From positions 1 through 48,280 of IMG/VR virus record IMGVR_UViG_3300035145_002322: DNA of 48,280 nucleotides. One strand, written 5' to 3'. Within the stretch, counting starts at the first letter, position 1; each line of letters begins with the position of its first letter. The notes below the pieces were generated by a model. It had not been told where the DNA came from. It did no database searches and worked only from the letters and a program-made list of their open reading frames with translations. Origin of the DNA: a virus. This document shows positions 5,348 to 14,171 of this stretch, piece after piece. A program made the translations under genes and the position numbers.

Positions 5348-6180
5348 GATGTCTGGTTTTCCGCATCTTGTTTTTGTTGGGCAGAACTTTCAACTGTTCG
5401 ACCCAGGTAAGGATTATAGTCCATAAAGTTCTCAATTGTAAAGCTAGCACCTTGGGTTTGCCAAAAGTTCATAATTGCTTGGTGATTACCTTTATGAAAA
5501 GCATCAACATGATCTGGATGAATACTAGAACCTAATTCAATTTTATACAGAAGGAATGGAATTGAATATGAATTGCCAGAATTATAAAGAAGATCATCCG
5601 CAACTGGACGTGGACGAACACCGTTATCCAGTTTGTATTTGTCTCCCCGACAATGAAGACGAATCATTTTTTCTGCATGATGCCTTGTAATTACATAACA
5701 AGCAGTAGAAAATTCATTCACAAACCTTTTGTGAATTTTAACATGAATATCTCCTGTACAAATAATTGCAAGTTGAAGTAAATCCCAGTCGTATGGAACT
5801 CTAGCAATTGCATCATACCATGTAAAGTTCCAGTACTTAACTAAATCTAAGTTACAATCATCCTCCATTATGATTGCATAAGGACTATCTGATGTTTCTA
5901 ACCAATGTTTGATTGCTTTCAGGTGTGAAGTTACACATCCAACTTCACCAGAAGTCATTAGTTCTGGATATCTTCCCTTAATGATATCACTCAAATCATC
6001 TTCCCGACCATCATATGCTGAGATACGTTCGTAATTAGTAAGTTCCCAATATTCAAACTGCTCCTCCATATACTTCCATCTCTCCGGTTGCCCATCAAGA
6101 TTGATACAGTAAATAGGACCAAACCCATTCAATTTGTATGCCGACTTATTCTTGTCCAGCGTTTCTTTAAGAGTAACCAT
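5344..6180 (-). CDS. Glycosyltransferase family 25 (LPS biosynthesis type)
   Basis: A 278-residue protein with the GT25 hallmarks: PIYCINLDGQPERWKYM near the N-terminus, SGEVGCVTSHLKAIKHW (about residues 95-112) and AIIMEDDC (about 119-126), whose acidic cluster acts as the metal/nucleotide-sugar site. GT25 enzymes transfer galactose or related sugars to LPS or other glycans. It is the last gene of the long glycan operon and overlaps the gene before it by 14 bp at most. Confidence 0.85.
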   Translation of the reverse strand: MVTLKETLDKNKSAYKLNGFGPIYCINLDGQPERWKYMEEQFEYWELTNYERISAYDGREDDLSDIIKGRYPELMTSGEVGCVTSHLKAIKHWLETSDSPYAIIMEDDCNLDLVKYWNFTWYDAIARVPYDWDLLQLAIICTGDIHVKIHKRFVNEFSTACYVITRHHAEKMIRLHCRGDKYKLDNGVRPRPVADDLLYNSGNSYSIPFLLYKIELGSSIHPDHVDAFHKGNHQAIMNFWQTQGASFTIENFMDYNPYLGRTVESSAQQKQDAENQTS

Positions 6181-7117
6181 CGATAACTTTCTGTACGTTG
6201 GGTAGATAATAATCTGTTAGTATTTTACACCATTCAAATTCTTTTGCATAGTCAAGAATTTCTTCCCTATGTTCAATTGAATAGTTTCTATTCTCAATAA
6301 TTTTTTTCTCGATATATTCAGTATCATCAATTTTTTCTTCATCAATGACCGTGATAAATTTCTTATCTAGATCAAGATTAGCAGTTCCCCATTCACTGAC
6401 AACCACACCAAGTCCAGCAGCAAATGCTTCCATACAAACTAAGGGGTGTGCTTCACCATCTGAAAGCAATACTAGATTACCATACTCAGTTAGGTTATCA
6501 TATAAAAATTCTTTTTGCCACTCACCAAGATAGTTTTTAGATTTATCAAATCTTTGATCTGCAATATTTCCAGCATACCAAAGACTATCAATATCCTGAA
6601 ATTTAAATTGGCGTTTTCTATGATCTATCTTAGCAAGATAAATTGATCTATCAGAAAATTTAGGACTGTCAGTCTTCCTAAAGTTATCCAACATTACACC
6701 ATTTGGATTCAAAAATAATTTATGTCTTGGAATGTTTGCAAGAAGATTATAGACATCATTGATTCCACTAGAAAGACCAAATACGTTCGGTTGAACTCTC
6801 CAAAAATTATCAAATATCCTTGGTTTATAATCGCCCATCATTTCAGGACGTTCAATATAAGCAAAGTGAGTTGTGACTGCACATGGATACTGAATATAAT
6901 AATACAAAAGAATCCAATCATCATAATTGATGTGAACAAAATCCGGACGAAATCTATTCAGCATCCTAATGATTTCAGCAGGATCGGATACATTTATAAT
7001 CTGAATTTCATGTCCCATCTTTTCAAGAGATAATTTCATATCCCAAATCAAAGACTCAACAGCACCCCAACCTACAGGTGGGATTGGAAGTGCTGGACCA
7101 ATAATACTAATTCGCAT
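6167..7117 (-). CDS. Glycosyltransferase, GT4-like (GT-B fold), copy 2
   Basis: From the ATG at 7117 the product begins MRISIIGPALPIPPVGWGAV and aligns from its first residue with the next gene upstream. Shared features include GWGAVESLIWD, the mid-protein SIYLAKIDHRKRQF, the NYLGEW motif and the late VLLSDGE...EAFAAGLGVVVSEWG nucleotide-binding segment of GT4 enzymes. Length is 316 residues. The longer frame (7147) adds 10 residues absent from the paralogue. Probably a tandem duplicate with a changed donor or acceptor. Confidence 0.8.
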   Translation of the reverse strand: MRISIIGPALPIPPVGWGAVESLIWDMKLSLEKMGHEIQIINVSDPAEIIRMLNRFRPDFVHINYDDWILLYYYIQYPCAVTTHFAYIERPEMMGDYKPRIFDNFWRVQPNVFGLSSGINDVYNLLANIPRHKLFLNPNGVMLDNFRKTDSPKFSDRSIYLAKIDHRKRQFKFQDIDSLWYAGNIADQRFDKSKNYLGEWQKEFLYDNLTEYGNLVLLSDGEAHPLVCMEAFAAGLGVVVSEWGTANLDLDKKFITVIDEEKIDDTEYIEKKIIENRNYSIEHREEILDYAKEFEWCKILTDYYLPNVQKVIDGYS

Positions 7118-8084
7118 TTGCTTCCATCTTTTCAACGTTTTCAGCATAAAGTTTTACAAGACTTTCCCATGAGAAATTATCAATGCCAAACTGGCGGATT
7201 TCATCTCTCATACCAATTGATACTTCGCGATTTTCTTTGATTTTACTTTCGACATATGGAATGTCTGTAAGTCTGTCATCTGGAATTACGGTAACAAAGG
7301 GAAGATCGTCTGGCAAATCATGTGCAGCATACTTAGATATTACCACACCTAGTCCATTAATGATAGCTTCTTTAACTACCAACGGTGTTCCGTTTTCACC
7401 ATCCGACAAAAGAACAAGACTTGCAAAGTCAGTAAAATGTTCTCTCTTATACTCATCAGTCCATTCCCCAAGATAGTTTTTACTTTGGTCAAATGGTGTA
7501 GCACCAGTATCTTGTCCCACGTAGTCAATAGAATCGATTCCCTGATACATCCATTGCTTCTTACGATGATAGATCTGACCAAGATACAATGAACGATCTG
7601 GAAGAACTGCTTCGCTACGATAGGTAAATCGTTTATGATTTGCACCATTCTCAGACAATAGCAATCTACTTTCATCTGCACCAGAATTCTTGAAAGTTTG
7701 GTAATCTTTCTTAGAGATACAGAAAATATAATATTGTTTATTATTGATAATCCAATCAAACGTGCGATCATACCCATCACGGCGATGCATATGTGGTTGG
7801 TCAATATATGGATAGTGACTACTAATTGCTAACTTAGGAATATTTGTTTCGTTTGCAATTCTATCCATGATTGGATGAAACACATCATAATGTAAATGTG
7901 CAAATTCATATGAATCTTCATTCAGATATTTAATAATCTCATCCCAGTCTGGAGTATTAACAATCGTTCCTTCATGACCCAGTTCATCAAGTTCAAGTGC
8001 ATAGTCCCAAATAAGACTTTCAACAGCACCCCATCCCGTTGGGGGGATGGGCATAATGCCCGGTCCAATTAATGCAAGTTTCAT
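7107..8084 (-). CDS. Glycosyltransferase, GT4-like (GT-B fold), copy 1
   Basis: A 325-residue protein starting MKLALIGPGIMPIPPTGWGA, the glycine-rich N-terminal loop of GT-B enzymes acting on an inverted-repeat-like GWGAVESLIWD helix. The C-terminal half has SLYLGQIYHRKKQ, LVLLSDGENGTPLVVKEA and GLGVVISKY, which correspond to the donor-binding EX7E region. It is paralogous to the downstream gene and overlaps it by 11 bp. It probably adds one sugar in LPS or capsule-like assembly. Confidence 0.8.
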   Translation of the reverse strand: MKLALIGPGIMPIPPTGWGAVESLIWDYALELDELGHEGTIVNTPDWDEIIKYLNEDSYEFAHLHYDVFHPIMDRIANETNIPKLAISSHYPYIDQPHMHRRDGYDRTFDWIINNKQYYIFCISKKDYQTFKNSGADESRLLLSENGANHKRFTYRSEAVLPDRSLYLGQIYHRKKQWMYQGIDSIDYVGQDTGATPFDQSKNYLGEWTDEYKREHFTDFASLVLLSDGENGTPLVVKEAIINGLGVVISKYAAHDLPDDLPFVTVIPDDRLTDIPYVESKIKENREVSIGMRDEIRQFGIDNFSWESLVKLYAENVEKMEANAN

Positions 8085-8812
8085 CAGTAAAGTTCCTTAT
8101 ATGCGTGTACAAGCGAGAAGTCAGTTTCTTTAAAGTTAGGTGTCTTCCAAACTTCTGTAAGATTAGAATTAATTGAATAATCTTTTCCAAGAATAAAATA
8201 TGCAATCTGCATATAAAGGTCCAACCATCCAAATCTATAATCAAGAAACTTCAAGATATAATCAAAGTCATAATCAATAAAATCATAAATCGTATGATAG
8301 TTGTCTAAGAAAGTTTCTATATTATAGATACTTCCCCCACCAGCACCATACCAATCTACATTTGGAGTGGCACCATACTTTGCTTTGATATATTGAAGTA
8401 ACTCTGGTTTAATTTTATTGCCAGGGACATCAAATCCCGCACACTCCCATTCCGGAGGAATCTTTACTTTACCTTGTGTAAGAACATCATCTTCCATCAT
8501 AATCATATGTGTACCGCCGTTGGAACGAACATAGCGTGCTGCCTCACGGAACATATGAATCCAATGTAGACTTTCATCCTTGGTAAATCCATAGATGCCA
8601 GATTCATGACCACTATTCCTACGCCCAATTCTCATATATGAATGAACATAATTTACATTATACTTATCACAAAGATCAGAATAATCTACTCCACCATCGC
8701 AACAAATAGTATATGGGGCATCTGGATGATACTTTCTAAATTCTTTTAGAATAAATTCTGTTGCTTTTTTGTTCTCATAAACTGTATGAAAACATCCAAA
8801 TTTTGCATTCAT
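8084..8812 (-). CDS. Putative glycosyltransferase (GT-A like)
   Basis: A 242-residue protein with an N-terminal segment like GT-A enzymes (ATEFILKEFRKYHPDAPYTI, then CCDGGVDYSDL) and a mid-protein MIMMEDDV that fits a DxD-type metal site. A Gly-rich loop (WYGAGGGSIYN) follows. No exact family recognised. It overlaps the neighbour on each side by 1-4 bp in the glycan operon. Confidence 0.6.
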   Translation of the reverse strand: MNAKFGCFHTVYENKKATEFILKEFRKYHPDAPYTICCDGGVDYSDLCDKYNVNYVHSYMRIGRRNSGHESGIYGFTKDESLHWIHMFREAARYVRSNGGTHMIMMEDDVLTQGKVKIPPEWECAGFDVPGNKIKPELLQYIKAKYGATPNVDWYGAGGGSIYNIETFLDNYHTIYDFIDYDFDYILKFLDYRFGWLDLYMQIAYFILGKDYSINSNLTEVWKTPNFKETDFSLVHAYKELY

Positions 8813-9573
8813 GATTCTTTCAAATAGTGTGGATGAATGTCGTCACGATACAACCAGAACCAGTGTGGTTCTCCTGGCGGCGTAGGTTGAACATCAGGAG
8901 TCATATCCTTGAAATCGTAACTAAATGGTGGATTGTAGAAACTAGAAACAGACGGATCTTTCATGCCCACCCATTTTTCAAAGTTCATTCTTTCAATCGG
9001 ACCAAAGTCTTCTTTCTCTCTAACAAATGCATCTTTAGTAGGATGCTGTAGTGTTGAAATATAATCTGCTCTTGCCCACCAGAAATTACCACTCATATGT
9101 GGCCATGGGTCTAGACAATAATTGACTCCGGTAACTTGATAGGTATCAAGTCGATCAAGATTTTCCTTCCATTTATCAATACACCCCCATTCCATGAGGT
9201 GTCTCCAACTATTTATTGCTCGAACCTTACGGTCAGAATACTGATCACGAACACCACACATGTGACTAATTCCTTTTGTATGAAAGTACATCACTTTAGT
9301 GGCACGTTCATTTACACAATCTTCGTAAAGATGCTTCAGTGTAAACCCTTCATATTCTTCGTCACTGTCCCTGCAACCAATGATATTGATCCAATCATAC
9401 AAGGAAACAAATTGCTTGATTCTGGACGCTTGTGGACCATTTATAGCACATTTCACGGTTGCTACTTCGGGAAGTCCGGAACGATATAGACGCTTGATCT
9501 GGTCGTCTACCATGATCTTCCAGAGGTCAGTATCTGCAGGAGACCAGATGTGATAATAAACTGTTGTCTTCAT
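8809..9573 (-). CDS. Putative glycosyltransferase with HTKG/SGNFWWA motifs
   Basis: A 254-residue protein with KVMYFHTKGIS (about 92-102) and MSGNFWWARADYI in the second half. I know both motifs from a group of putative glycosyltransferases in phage and giant-virus glycan clusters. It overlaps the downstream gene by 4 bp. Donor and acceptor cannot be told. Confidence 0.6.
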   Translation of the reverse strand: MKTTVYYHIWSPADTDLWKIMVDDQIKRLYRSGLPEVATVKCAINGPQASRIKQFVSLYDWINIIGCRDSDEEYEGFTLKHLYEDCVNERATKVMYFHTKGISHMCGVRDQYSDRKVRAINSWRHLMEWGCIDKWKENLDRLDTYQVTGVNYCLDPWPHMSGNFWWARADYISTLQHPTKDAFVREKEDFGPIERMNFEKWVGMKDPSVSSFYNPPFSYDFKDMTPDVQPTPPGEPHWFWLYRDDIHPHYLKES

Positions 9574-9574
9574 T

Positions 9575-10306
9575 TTACCATTGATTATTGTCGAGTGCTT
9601 TATTGTCTTTTGCTAGATGCATCATAATATTATCAAATTCACAATATTTTGCAAACATCTCAGGATATGCATATGAAGGTGGAAGTGTATTTGTATCATC
9701 CTTATGTGTAAGGAACCACTTATTCATATAACTTTCTTCAAAGAATCTTGCTGAAACATTCTTCTTAAGATCATCTTTAGTCCACTCATCAATCTGTTTC
9801 ATCATGTCAAAGATATGAGAAACTTTTCCTCCCCACAAACACCCTTGGTAATAGACAGACATATCCATAATGTCTTCCGTAATGCAGGCGTTCGATAGTG
9901 GATTCACATCGTAAGAACCTGGTTCCTTATTATGTGGTTGGAATCCAACTGCATGACATGGATGATGCACTGCAAGATATTTTTTATCCTCAGCAAAAAA
10001 ATCTTTATACTCAACAGTTTGTTGAATATAAAGATCTGCATCAACAGAAACCAACCAATCATAATCCACAACTTCTTTTTCAAGTCGCAACATTTCCTCA
10101 AATGTTTTATGATAAGTTGTAGGAAATCCATAGTGTGGTATTTCCATCTTAGTAATATTATCTGGACAACCTTCAAGGTCTCCATCAGTAAATACAAAAT
10201 ATTGTTTTTCTACTCCAGGTACAAAATACTTTTCAAGTCTTTCATACCATTCCGGAAGAAACTCAATGTATTTTTGAGTTCCCCAAAATGTAATAGCAAT
10301 TTTCAT
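9575..10306 (-). CDS. Glycosyltransferase family 6 (ABO blood-group transferase family)
   Basis: A 243-residue protein matching the catalytic core of GT6. It has IAITFWGTQKYIEFLPEWYE, KQYFVFTDGD, WLVSVDADLYI with the metal-binding DxD (DAD), an HHPCHAVGF segment, YYQGCLWGG, FFEESYMNKWFL and a final AKDNKALDNNQW. Human A/B transferases have the equivalent DVDMEF, YYLGGFFGG, HDESHLNKYLL and KNHQAVR. GT6 enzymes add alpha-1,3-linked Gal or GalNAc, usually to a fucosylated galactose. Many bacterial GT6 proteins have NxN instead of DxD; this one keeps DxD. GT6 has been reported in a cyanophage before. Confidence 0.88.
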   Translation of the reverse strand: MKIAITFWGTQKYIEFLPEWYERLEKYFVPGVEKQYFVFTDGDLEGCPDNITKMEIPHYGFPTTYHKTFEEMLRLEKEVVDYDWLVSVDADLYIQQTVEYKDFFAEDKKYLAVHHPCHAVGFQPHNKEPGSYDVNPLSNACITEDIMDMSVYYQGCLWGGKVSHIFDMMKQIDEWTKDDLKKNVSARFFEESYMNKWFLTHKDDTNTLPPSYAYPEMFAKYCEFDNIMMHLAKDNKALDNNQW

Positions 10307-11088
10307 TCTAGAAGATGTTTAGGTTCCCAATCAAAAGTTTTTCTAACCCTAAAATTTTCAATATGCAAAAATGTTTTTTCTGCTTTCTGGTTGATTCTAA
10401 GATTTAGCGATCCACGTCTTGATACTATATCTATTATATCACAAAGACAGATACTTTGTCTTCCTACCAAGAAAAGTTCATGTTGACCAACTAAATCATC
10501 ATCAATGACTTTATTCAACAGATCAATAAAATCATCGAGGTGAACTAAGTCAACTCTAGTTTTTAGGTTAGCAAATATTTCTACTACTTGATCGGTATCT
10601 AAAACACTTATCAACTTATCTACCAATCCATTAATTCTGTTAGCAGAAACATTTGCACCCCAAATATTCGATGTCCTCAGAACAACCGTTTTACATGGAA
10701 GTTCTTTCAACATATTTTCTACATGAAGCTTACATTCCCCATATAATGAATGTGGTGAGGGTTCGTTACCTTCTAGAACTGTTCTTTGATGACCTAGATG
10801 CAAATCGCCAGCAGAAGAAATAAAGATTATCTTTCCGTTTGGATTTTTGTTTACGTAATATTCAAACAACTTCTTTGTGTTATAGACATCATGTTGCATA
10901 ACATCTTCAATATCATCATATGTATTTCTAGTGGTTGATGACCAAGCAAGATGAACTAAGCAAGATTTTTCATGGGATTCAAAAACATCAGGGACCTCAT
11001 TCCTATAAGAAATAGGAACTACTTCCTTATCAGTTAGTTCTAAAAATCTAGAACCAACCAATCCACCAGCACCGGTAACATAAATCAT
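10303..11088 (-). CDS. NAD-dependent sugar epimerase/dehydratase (extended SDR)
   Basis: A 261-residue protein with the Rossmann motif VTGAGGLVGS at residues 4-13, VHLAWSS in the place of the usual NNAG-type motif, IIFISSAGDLH with the catalytic Ser, and the active-site YxxxK (LYGECK). It is somewhat short for the family. It should act on a nucleotide-linked sugar used by neighbouring transferases. It lies between the GT6 and GT11 genes, overlapping each by 4 bp. Confidence 0.8.
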   Translation of the reverse strand: MIYVTGAGGLVGSRFLELTDKEVVPISYRNEVPDVFESHEKSCLVHLAWSSTTRNTYDDIEDVMQHDVYNTKKLFEYYVNKNPNGKIIFISSAGDLHLGHQRTVLEGNEPSPHSLYGECKLHVENMLKELPCKTVVLRTSNIWGANVSANRINGLVDKLISVLDTDQVVEIFANLKTRVDLVHLDDFIDLLNKVIDDDLVGQHELFLVGRQSICLCDIIDIVSRRGSLNLRINQKAEKTFLHIENFRVRKTFDWEPKHLLE

Positions 11089-11906
11089 TTTACAACTACC
11101 CAGTCTTCTGGAATTATATCACTTGTATCCAAATGTGCATTATTTGGACCAAACCAAATCTCAGGATCTGGAGTATATACTGTCTTATTCATGCTCTTTG
11201 ATAACCATGCACCCCACCAAGAAAAAGTAGAGTTGGCAATAATAAAATCAGTACAGAGACTCATCAGACACAGATCTGTGTAACTATCGTTTCCTTCTGC
11301 AACAAGGAATCTATCATCTTCAAATAAATCTTGTTCTTTACACCAATCAGGATCATCAGAAAAAATAATCACCGTTCGATCACTTTCAAATTTATTCAAA
11401 CATTTCTCATAATAATCCAAACCAAGATTAGTGTGATTATGTGAATTTCTTAGAAAGTCTCCACGACGAATATGTAATGCAATTGGTCTATCAACTTCAC
11501 TCATATTGTGCTTACACAATAAAGATATTTCATTCTTGAATGTGAAGTCTTCACGGATTTCATCTTCAATATCTTTGAAATACTTTTCGGTTTGAAAATA
11601 TCCTTGAAGTGATACCCAGTCTGGACATTCATCAAATAATTTTTGATCGAATCCAAATCCACTTTCTTTGACAATTGGTCTATCTTGATCAATCAACTGT
11701 ATATTCAAGTTGTTGACATTAGTCATTACAAACGGATCAAACAATTCAATCCGCAGTTTATTCCCAATACCATCATCAAATACTTCACGATGATATGGAA
11801 TACAAAAGTTAAATCCACGATTCTTTGCAATACCACGAAGGGAAGCATATTCAAACATCTGGTTTCCCAGTTGTCCCATTTTACCAAGAAAATTAAATCC
11901 AATCAT
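11085..11906 (-). CDS. Alpha-1,2-fucosyltransferase, GT11
   Basis: A 273-residue protein with all GT11 motifs in order: N-terminal GKMGQLGNQMFEYASLRG (donor-binding loop), LQGYFQTEKYF, the signature HIRRGDFL, VIIFSDDPDWCKE, and FIIANSTFSWWGAWLS. These enzymes transfer L-fucose from GDP-fucose in alpha-1,2 linkage to galactose, making the H-antigen type terminus. The neighbour two genes on is GT6, which classically uses that product as acceptor. GDP-L-galactose, made by the epimerase encoded in this operon, could be an alternative donor (inference). Confidence 0.92.
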   Translation of the reverse strand: MIGFNFLGKMGQLGNQMFEYASLRGIAKNRGFNFCIPYHREVFDDGIGNKLRIELFDPFVMTNVNNLNIQLIDQDRPIVKESGFGFDQKLFDECPDWVSLQGYFQTEKYFKDIEDEIREDFTFKNEISLLCKHNMSEVDRPIALHIRRGDFLRNSHNHTNLGLDYYEKCLNKFESDRTVIIFSDDPDWCKEQDLFEDDRFLVAEGNDSYTDLCLMSLCTDFIIANSTFSWWGAWLSKSMNKTVYTPDPEIWFGPNNAHLDTSDIIPEDWVVVK

Positions 11907-12493
11907 TTCACTTTAATAACAAACATCAAATCGTCATATCGGGTTTCACCATAGACATTAACCATTTCCCTAAGATCAATTTTTTCCAAAACGTAGGAAC
12001 AAGTATCTAGTTCTTTTATTACTGCTGCAGCAGTTGATTCTAAATCATCAAACCAAGCAAAATCCTGAATATCTTCTATGACAAAGATACCACCAGGATT
12101 TACTTTAGGAAGATATAATTTGATAGCTTTTATCATACTATCTAAAGTATGTGGACCATCATCAATAAAAATATCAATATCACTTATTCTATCACAGATT
12201 TCTCTTGAATAAGCATCTCCAAAATAATATGTTGAGTTTTCAACTTCTTTATACTGATCCCATATAGATTCTTGGTTTAACTCAATTCCAATAATTGATC
12301 TTGCATTAGAAAAATACTCAGACCAAAGTTTAACTGATCCACCCATCCATACACCAATTTCAACCAAATTTACTTCAGCATCTTTGTATGGTTCAAAATA
12401 TTTTTCGTAAAAACCTTTTATATAATTGTGAAGAGTATTTTTGTCTGTGGCAATATCAAGATTGTTCCTTTCTATAATATCAACTAAACTCAC
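11903..12493 (-). CDS. Class I SAM-dependent methyltransferase (Methyltransf_24 type)
   Basis: A 196-residue protein with motif I LVEIGVWMGGSVKLW, acidic motif II IIGIEL, IFIDDGPHTLDSM and a late GGIFVIEDI. This arrangement is typical of methyltransferases in O-antigen, macrolide and cephalosporin hydroxylase-like clusters. It may methylate a sugar of the phage-directed glycan. It overlaps the fucosyltransferase gene by 4 bp. Confidence 0.8.
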   Translation of the reverse strand: MSLVDIIERNNLDIATDKNTLHNYIKGFYEKYFEPYKDAEVNLVEIGVWMGGSVKLWSEYFSNARSIIGIELNQESIWDQYKEVENSTYYFGDAYSREICDRISDIDIFIDDGPHTLDSMIKAIKLYLPKVNPGGIFVIEDIQDFAWFDDLESTAAAVIKELDTCSYVLEKIDLREMVNVYGETRYDDLMFVIKVK

Positions 12494-13431
12494 TATCTTG
12501 CCCCCTCATTAATCTTTTCAACAATTTTAAGTAGACCTTTACACCTATTGATGTATGTATGATCCCGTTTGACCACTTCCATTTGATGAAGAATTAATTC
12601 TTTATTGTCTTTATTTGCCATCCCAAGATCAAATATTTCTTGTGCATCTTCAGAAACTAAAAGACTACCATCAATAAAATCTTGGAGATAAGGTGCATCA
12701 GAAACAGTCAGACATCCATAACTAATTGCTTTCATAACCCTACAAGGAACATACCAGTTATCTTTCTGTTCCTGTGGACGGAAGTCTGGAACAAAAATAG
12801 ATCTTTGCATTAAACGAATATTTTCATTCTCCTCAGTCTTTCCTTTCTGTGGATCATAATGATTAAATTCTATACCATTATTTTTTACAATCTCAATAAA
12901 ATCTTGATGAAGTGGTGGTGCATTAGGACGTGGACAGTGAACCGTTCCTACAAAATTATATTCATTATGTCTTTCATTATTAACATCGTCTATATCAATT
13001 TCTTCAGGAAGAATGTTAGTTGCCCAAGCAAGATGAATTACATCATAAGGTTCTGGTGATTGTGTATCAAACATCACACCCTTTTCTATCTCAAAATATC
13101 TTTCATCATCTTTGAAAACTTGCTTATATTCTGCAACCCTAAAATTGATGAGACTTTTAACTCTACCAAGATACTTATTATCCTTAAATTCATCGTATGA
13201 AAAATAGATACAGTCATCTCTTACAGGGCAATTCCTATCAGTAAGTCCCTGATTATCGACGATAAAAACAGAATCACTATAGTCAAAATCAGCAGAACTT
13301 GGATGACTTTGGTCGCTGAACCAATATACTTCTTGACCCAGTTTTTCAAAAGCACGTTCAAGCGCCCAGTAAATGTACGAATGTGTATTCTGCCCATGAA
13401 GAGGACCCCAAAGAATAATTTTGTTTTTCAT
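12493..13431 (-). CDS. Putative glycosyltransferase (GT-B, GT1/GT4-like)
   Basis: A 312-residue protein with N-terminal IILWGPLHGQNTHSYIYWAL and a C-terminal segment VPCRVMKAISYGCLTVSDAP followed by FIDGSLLV. The latter matches the C-terminal nucleotide-sugar lobe of GT-B enzymes in which a gene product is reassigned per cell state (KAISYGC-V pattern). NFVGTVHCPRP lies mid-protein. It is chained to both neighbours by 1-bp overlaps. Confidence 0.65.
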   Translation of the reverse strand: MKNKIILWGPLHGQNTHSYIYWALERAFEKLGQEVYWFSDQSHPSSADFDYSDSVFIVDNQGLTDRNCPVRDDCIYFSYDEFKDNKYLGRVKSLINFRVAEYKQVFKDDERYFEIEKGVMFDTQSPEPYDVIHLAWATNILPEEIDIDDVNNERHNEYNFVGTVHCPRPNAPPLHQDFIEIVKNNGIEFNHYDPQKGKTEENENIRLMQRSIFVPDFRPQEQKDNWYVPCRVMKAISYGCLTVSDAPYLQDFIDGSLLVSEDAQEIFDLGMANKDNKELILHQMEVVKRDHTYINRCKGLLKIVEKINEGAR

Positions 13432-14171
13432 TAATAATGTACCTGAAAATCTACTGGACTGATTCTGATTTTATTATTTTGGATATGATGCTTCAGAAGA
13501 AGTTCATTACACCAATATCCATCCATTTCATTAGATTGACGTATTAATTGACCAATATGATTATAGACTCCACAGAAAACATTCATTGTGTTTGTAGTTC
13601 CCATACCAAACCAATCGCTAATCATTCCATCTGGTTGTTTTAGATCTTGATAGACAAGAACATCATCATCCAGTTTGACTTTACTTAAGTCTAATACAAC
13701 ATGGGGGGAATAGTCAATCCTATTTCTAATTACCAAATCATACTCTACTCCGGTCTCTACGGAGTATTGTTCTTTTAACTGATTTGCCATCATTATACTA
13801 TAGAACATACTATGCGTAGTGTCACTGATATATTCTTTCGCTACATCTAGTCCACCCTGAACTTCTAAAGCCCAAGTCCAAGCATTTGTAAAGCACTTAT
13901 CAGTAAATCCATAATCACGTTTCCATTTCTTTGGTTTCTCAACCAAAATTTTTTTGGGGTTGTAATACTTTTCAAGTTTATTGATTGCCAAAGAATCTAA
14001 TGTATGATTCTCTCTTCCAGGTATGACAGAGTTTGTACTTAAATTATCAGAATCAAACCAAGTATGAACGAAAACATCAACATCATTTCCATCAAGAATG
14101 GATTGTTTAATTTTATGAAATCCAGTATCAACAACTCTAGGTTGACCAGACAAGCACAATGCTACCTTCAT
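13431..14171 (-). CDS. Putative glycosyltransferase (SGQPR/HTW type)
   Basis: A 246-residue protein beginning VALCLSGQPRVVD and continuing VDVFVHTWFD. In the middle lies YDLVIRNRIDYSP, an RxRxD segment that may replace DxD. I know this set from poorly characterised phage and virus glycosyltransferase-like proteins; the family is not named with certainty. Overlaps the upstream FkbM gene by 4 bp. Confidence 0.55.
   Translation of the reverse strand: MKVALCLSGQPRVVDTGFHKIKQSILDGNDVDVFVHTWFDSDNLSTNSVIPGRENHTLDSLAINKLEKYYNPKKILVEKPKKWKRDYGFTDKCFTNAWTWALEVQGGLDVAKEYISDTTHSMFYSIMMANQLKEQYSVETGVEYDLVIRNRIDYSPHVVLDLSKVKLDDDVLVYQDLKQPDGMISDWFGMGTTNTMNVFCGVYNHIGQLIRQSNEMDGYWCNELLLKHHIQNNKIRISPVDFQVHY

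Noticed and set aside
4860-5426. Plus-strand frame of 188 codons across the 125-aa barrel gene
   Set aside because: Antisense to a gene with signal peptide and barrel pattern, Cys-rich and Ser/Thr-rich as shadows usually are. It would also run through the promoter region.
9932-10486. Plus-strand frame of 184 codons opposite the GT6 gene
   Set aside because: Antisense to a gene with all GT6 motifs. Rich in Ile/Phe/Asn as expected from the reverse of an AT-rich coding strand.
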